Part shown: in pieces, positions 63,827-64,000 of the stretch
Layout: every line of letters begins with the position of its first letter
Numbering within the stretch: the stretch's first letter is position 1
Assembly (NCBI RefSeq): GCF_036077095.1
Contig: NZ_CP107961.1
Span: 610,442-674,441, forward strand
Direction: 5' to 3'
DNA from: Streptomyces sp. NBC_00376
GTDB lineage: Bacteria > Actinomycetota > Actinomycetes > Streptomycetales > Streptomycetaceae
Length of the DNA: 64,000 nt
Program-made: the position numbers and the translations under genes
The notes under the pieces: model-generated
What the model saw: only the letters and a program-made list of their open reading frames with translations
Databases searched by the model: none
Told to the model about the DNA's origin: nothing

Positions 63827-63984
63827 GGGCCGTGCGGAGCATGGCCCGCCGCCCGGATCGCGGAGCGATCCGGGCCACAGTCAACGAAGTTGACTGCCCG
63901 GGCCACGGAGTGGACCGGCAACCCCGGACGAAGTCCGGGAACAACGCACGGAGTGCGTTGTCGTCTTCCGCCGCGTAGCGGCGG
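63827..63984. repeat. Telomere-like array of seven hairpins with G-N-A loops
   Basis: Seven inverted repeats follow one another: 63827-63847 (GGGCCGTGC stem, one mismatch), 63851-63875 (11-bp perfect stem), 63878-63896 (CAGTCAAC), 63898-63918 (CCGG and CCAC with one G-A pair), 63923-63939 (CCCGGAC), 63941-63961 (9-bp stem ACAACGCAC) and 63968-63984 (CCGCCGC). The + strand loops are GGA, GGA, GAA, GGA, GAA, GGA and GTA. G-N-A triloops are unusually stable and are the hallmark of Streptomyces telomere 3' overhangs, where GCA is most common. Their presence on the + strand fits a right-hand end. Only 16 bases follow before the window stops, so the true end may lie beyond. Confidence 0.85.
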
Positions 63985-64000
63985 CGCGTCGTGTCTGCGG

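Noticed and set aside
1..64000. tRNA, rRNA or riboswitch genes
   Set aside because: No cloverleaf with TTC-A-type T arm or rRNA-like sequence, and no recognisable riboswitch core, was seen on either strand by eye.

Overview
The window is high-GC actinobacterial DNA with Streptomyces-like gene content: a modular PKS, a DUF5988 protein, a DUF6233 protein, a TtrA-like helicase with helicase-associated repeats, WxL-like surface proteins, and frequent GTG/TTG starts with AGGAGG-type ribosome sites. It reads as the right subtelomeric arm of a linear replicon. The last 175 bases hold seven consecutive hairpins whose + strand loops are all G-N-A, next to a telomere-type helicase gene. About a dozen genes are broken or reduced to fragments, which is typical of chromosome arms.

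Layout. 0.5-10.2 kb: a small polyketide locus with a DUF5988 protein, a free-standing ketosynthase, and a KS-AT-DH-ER-KR-ACP synthase of about 2115 aa. The synthase is split by a 1469-bp IS4-family element with a 10-bp target duplication. 10.4-15.1 kb: gene remnants, and an ATP-dependent DNA ligase gene interrupted by a 2.57-kb inverted-repeat element that carries an ArsR-type regulator and an MFS pump but no transposase. 15.2-17.5 kb: a two-gene terpenoid operon, a class II terpene cyclase with a DxDTT motif (drimenyl-diphosphate-synthase type) coupled to a HAD phosphatase. 17.8-21.1 kb: a small lectin-like protein, a frameshifted secreted HNH nuclease, an SH3 remnant and a WxL/DUF916 surface-protein pair. 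21.45-22.75 kb: an IS3-family element.

22.8-45.4 kb: a catabolic island with all intact host genes on the minus strand. It encodes a peptide ABC importer (one gene fuses permease and ATPase), an S9 peptidase fused to a class C serine hydrolase, stand-alone class A and class C beta-lactamase-fold hydrolases without signal peptides, an N-acyl-D-amino-acid deacylase-like amidohydrolase, and a GNAT acyltransferase, N-succinylamino-acid racemase and M20 hydrolase. The last three match the known route that converts D- to L-amino acids by succinylation, racemisation and desuccinylation. An MFS carrier and two PucR-type regulators (one broken) complete it. The likely job is import and complete breakdown of peptides containing D-amino acids. 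The right edge is a junction of a truncated PucR gene with a truncated lipase gene.

45.6-54.2 kb: ordinary and decaying genes, including a TIGR04222-like membrane protein, a GDSL esterase, a YCII-like protein, TetR and MucR-like pseudogenes, a two-component system, a membrane protein, a nonsense-mutated methyltransferase and a small orphan protein. 54.2-58.2 kb: a Mu/Tn5053-type transposition module (TniA, TniB and a third unknown protein). 58.6-64.0 kb: a small zinc-ribbon-like protein, an OLD-family nuclease, the TtrA-like helicase and the hairpin array.
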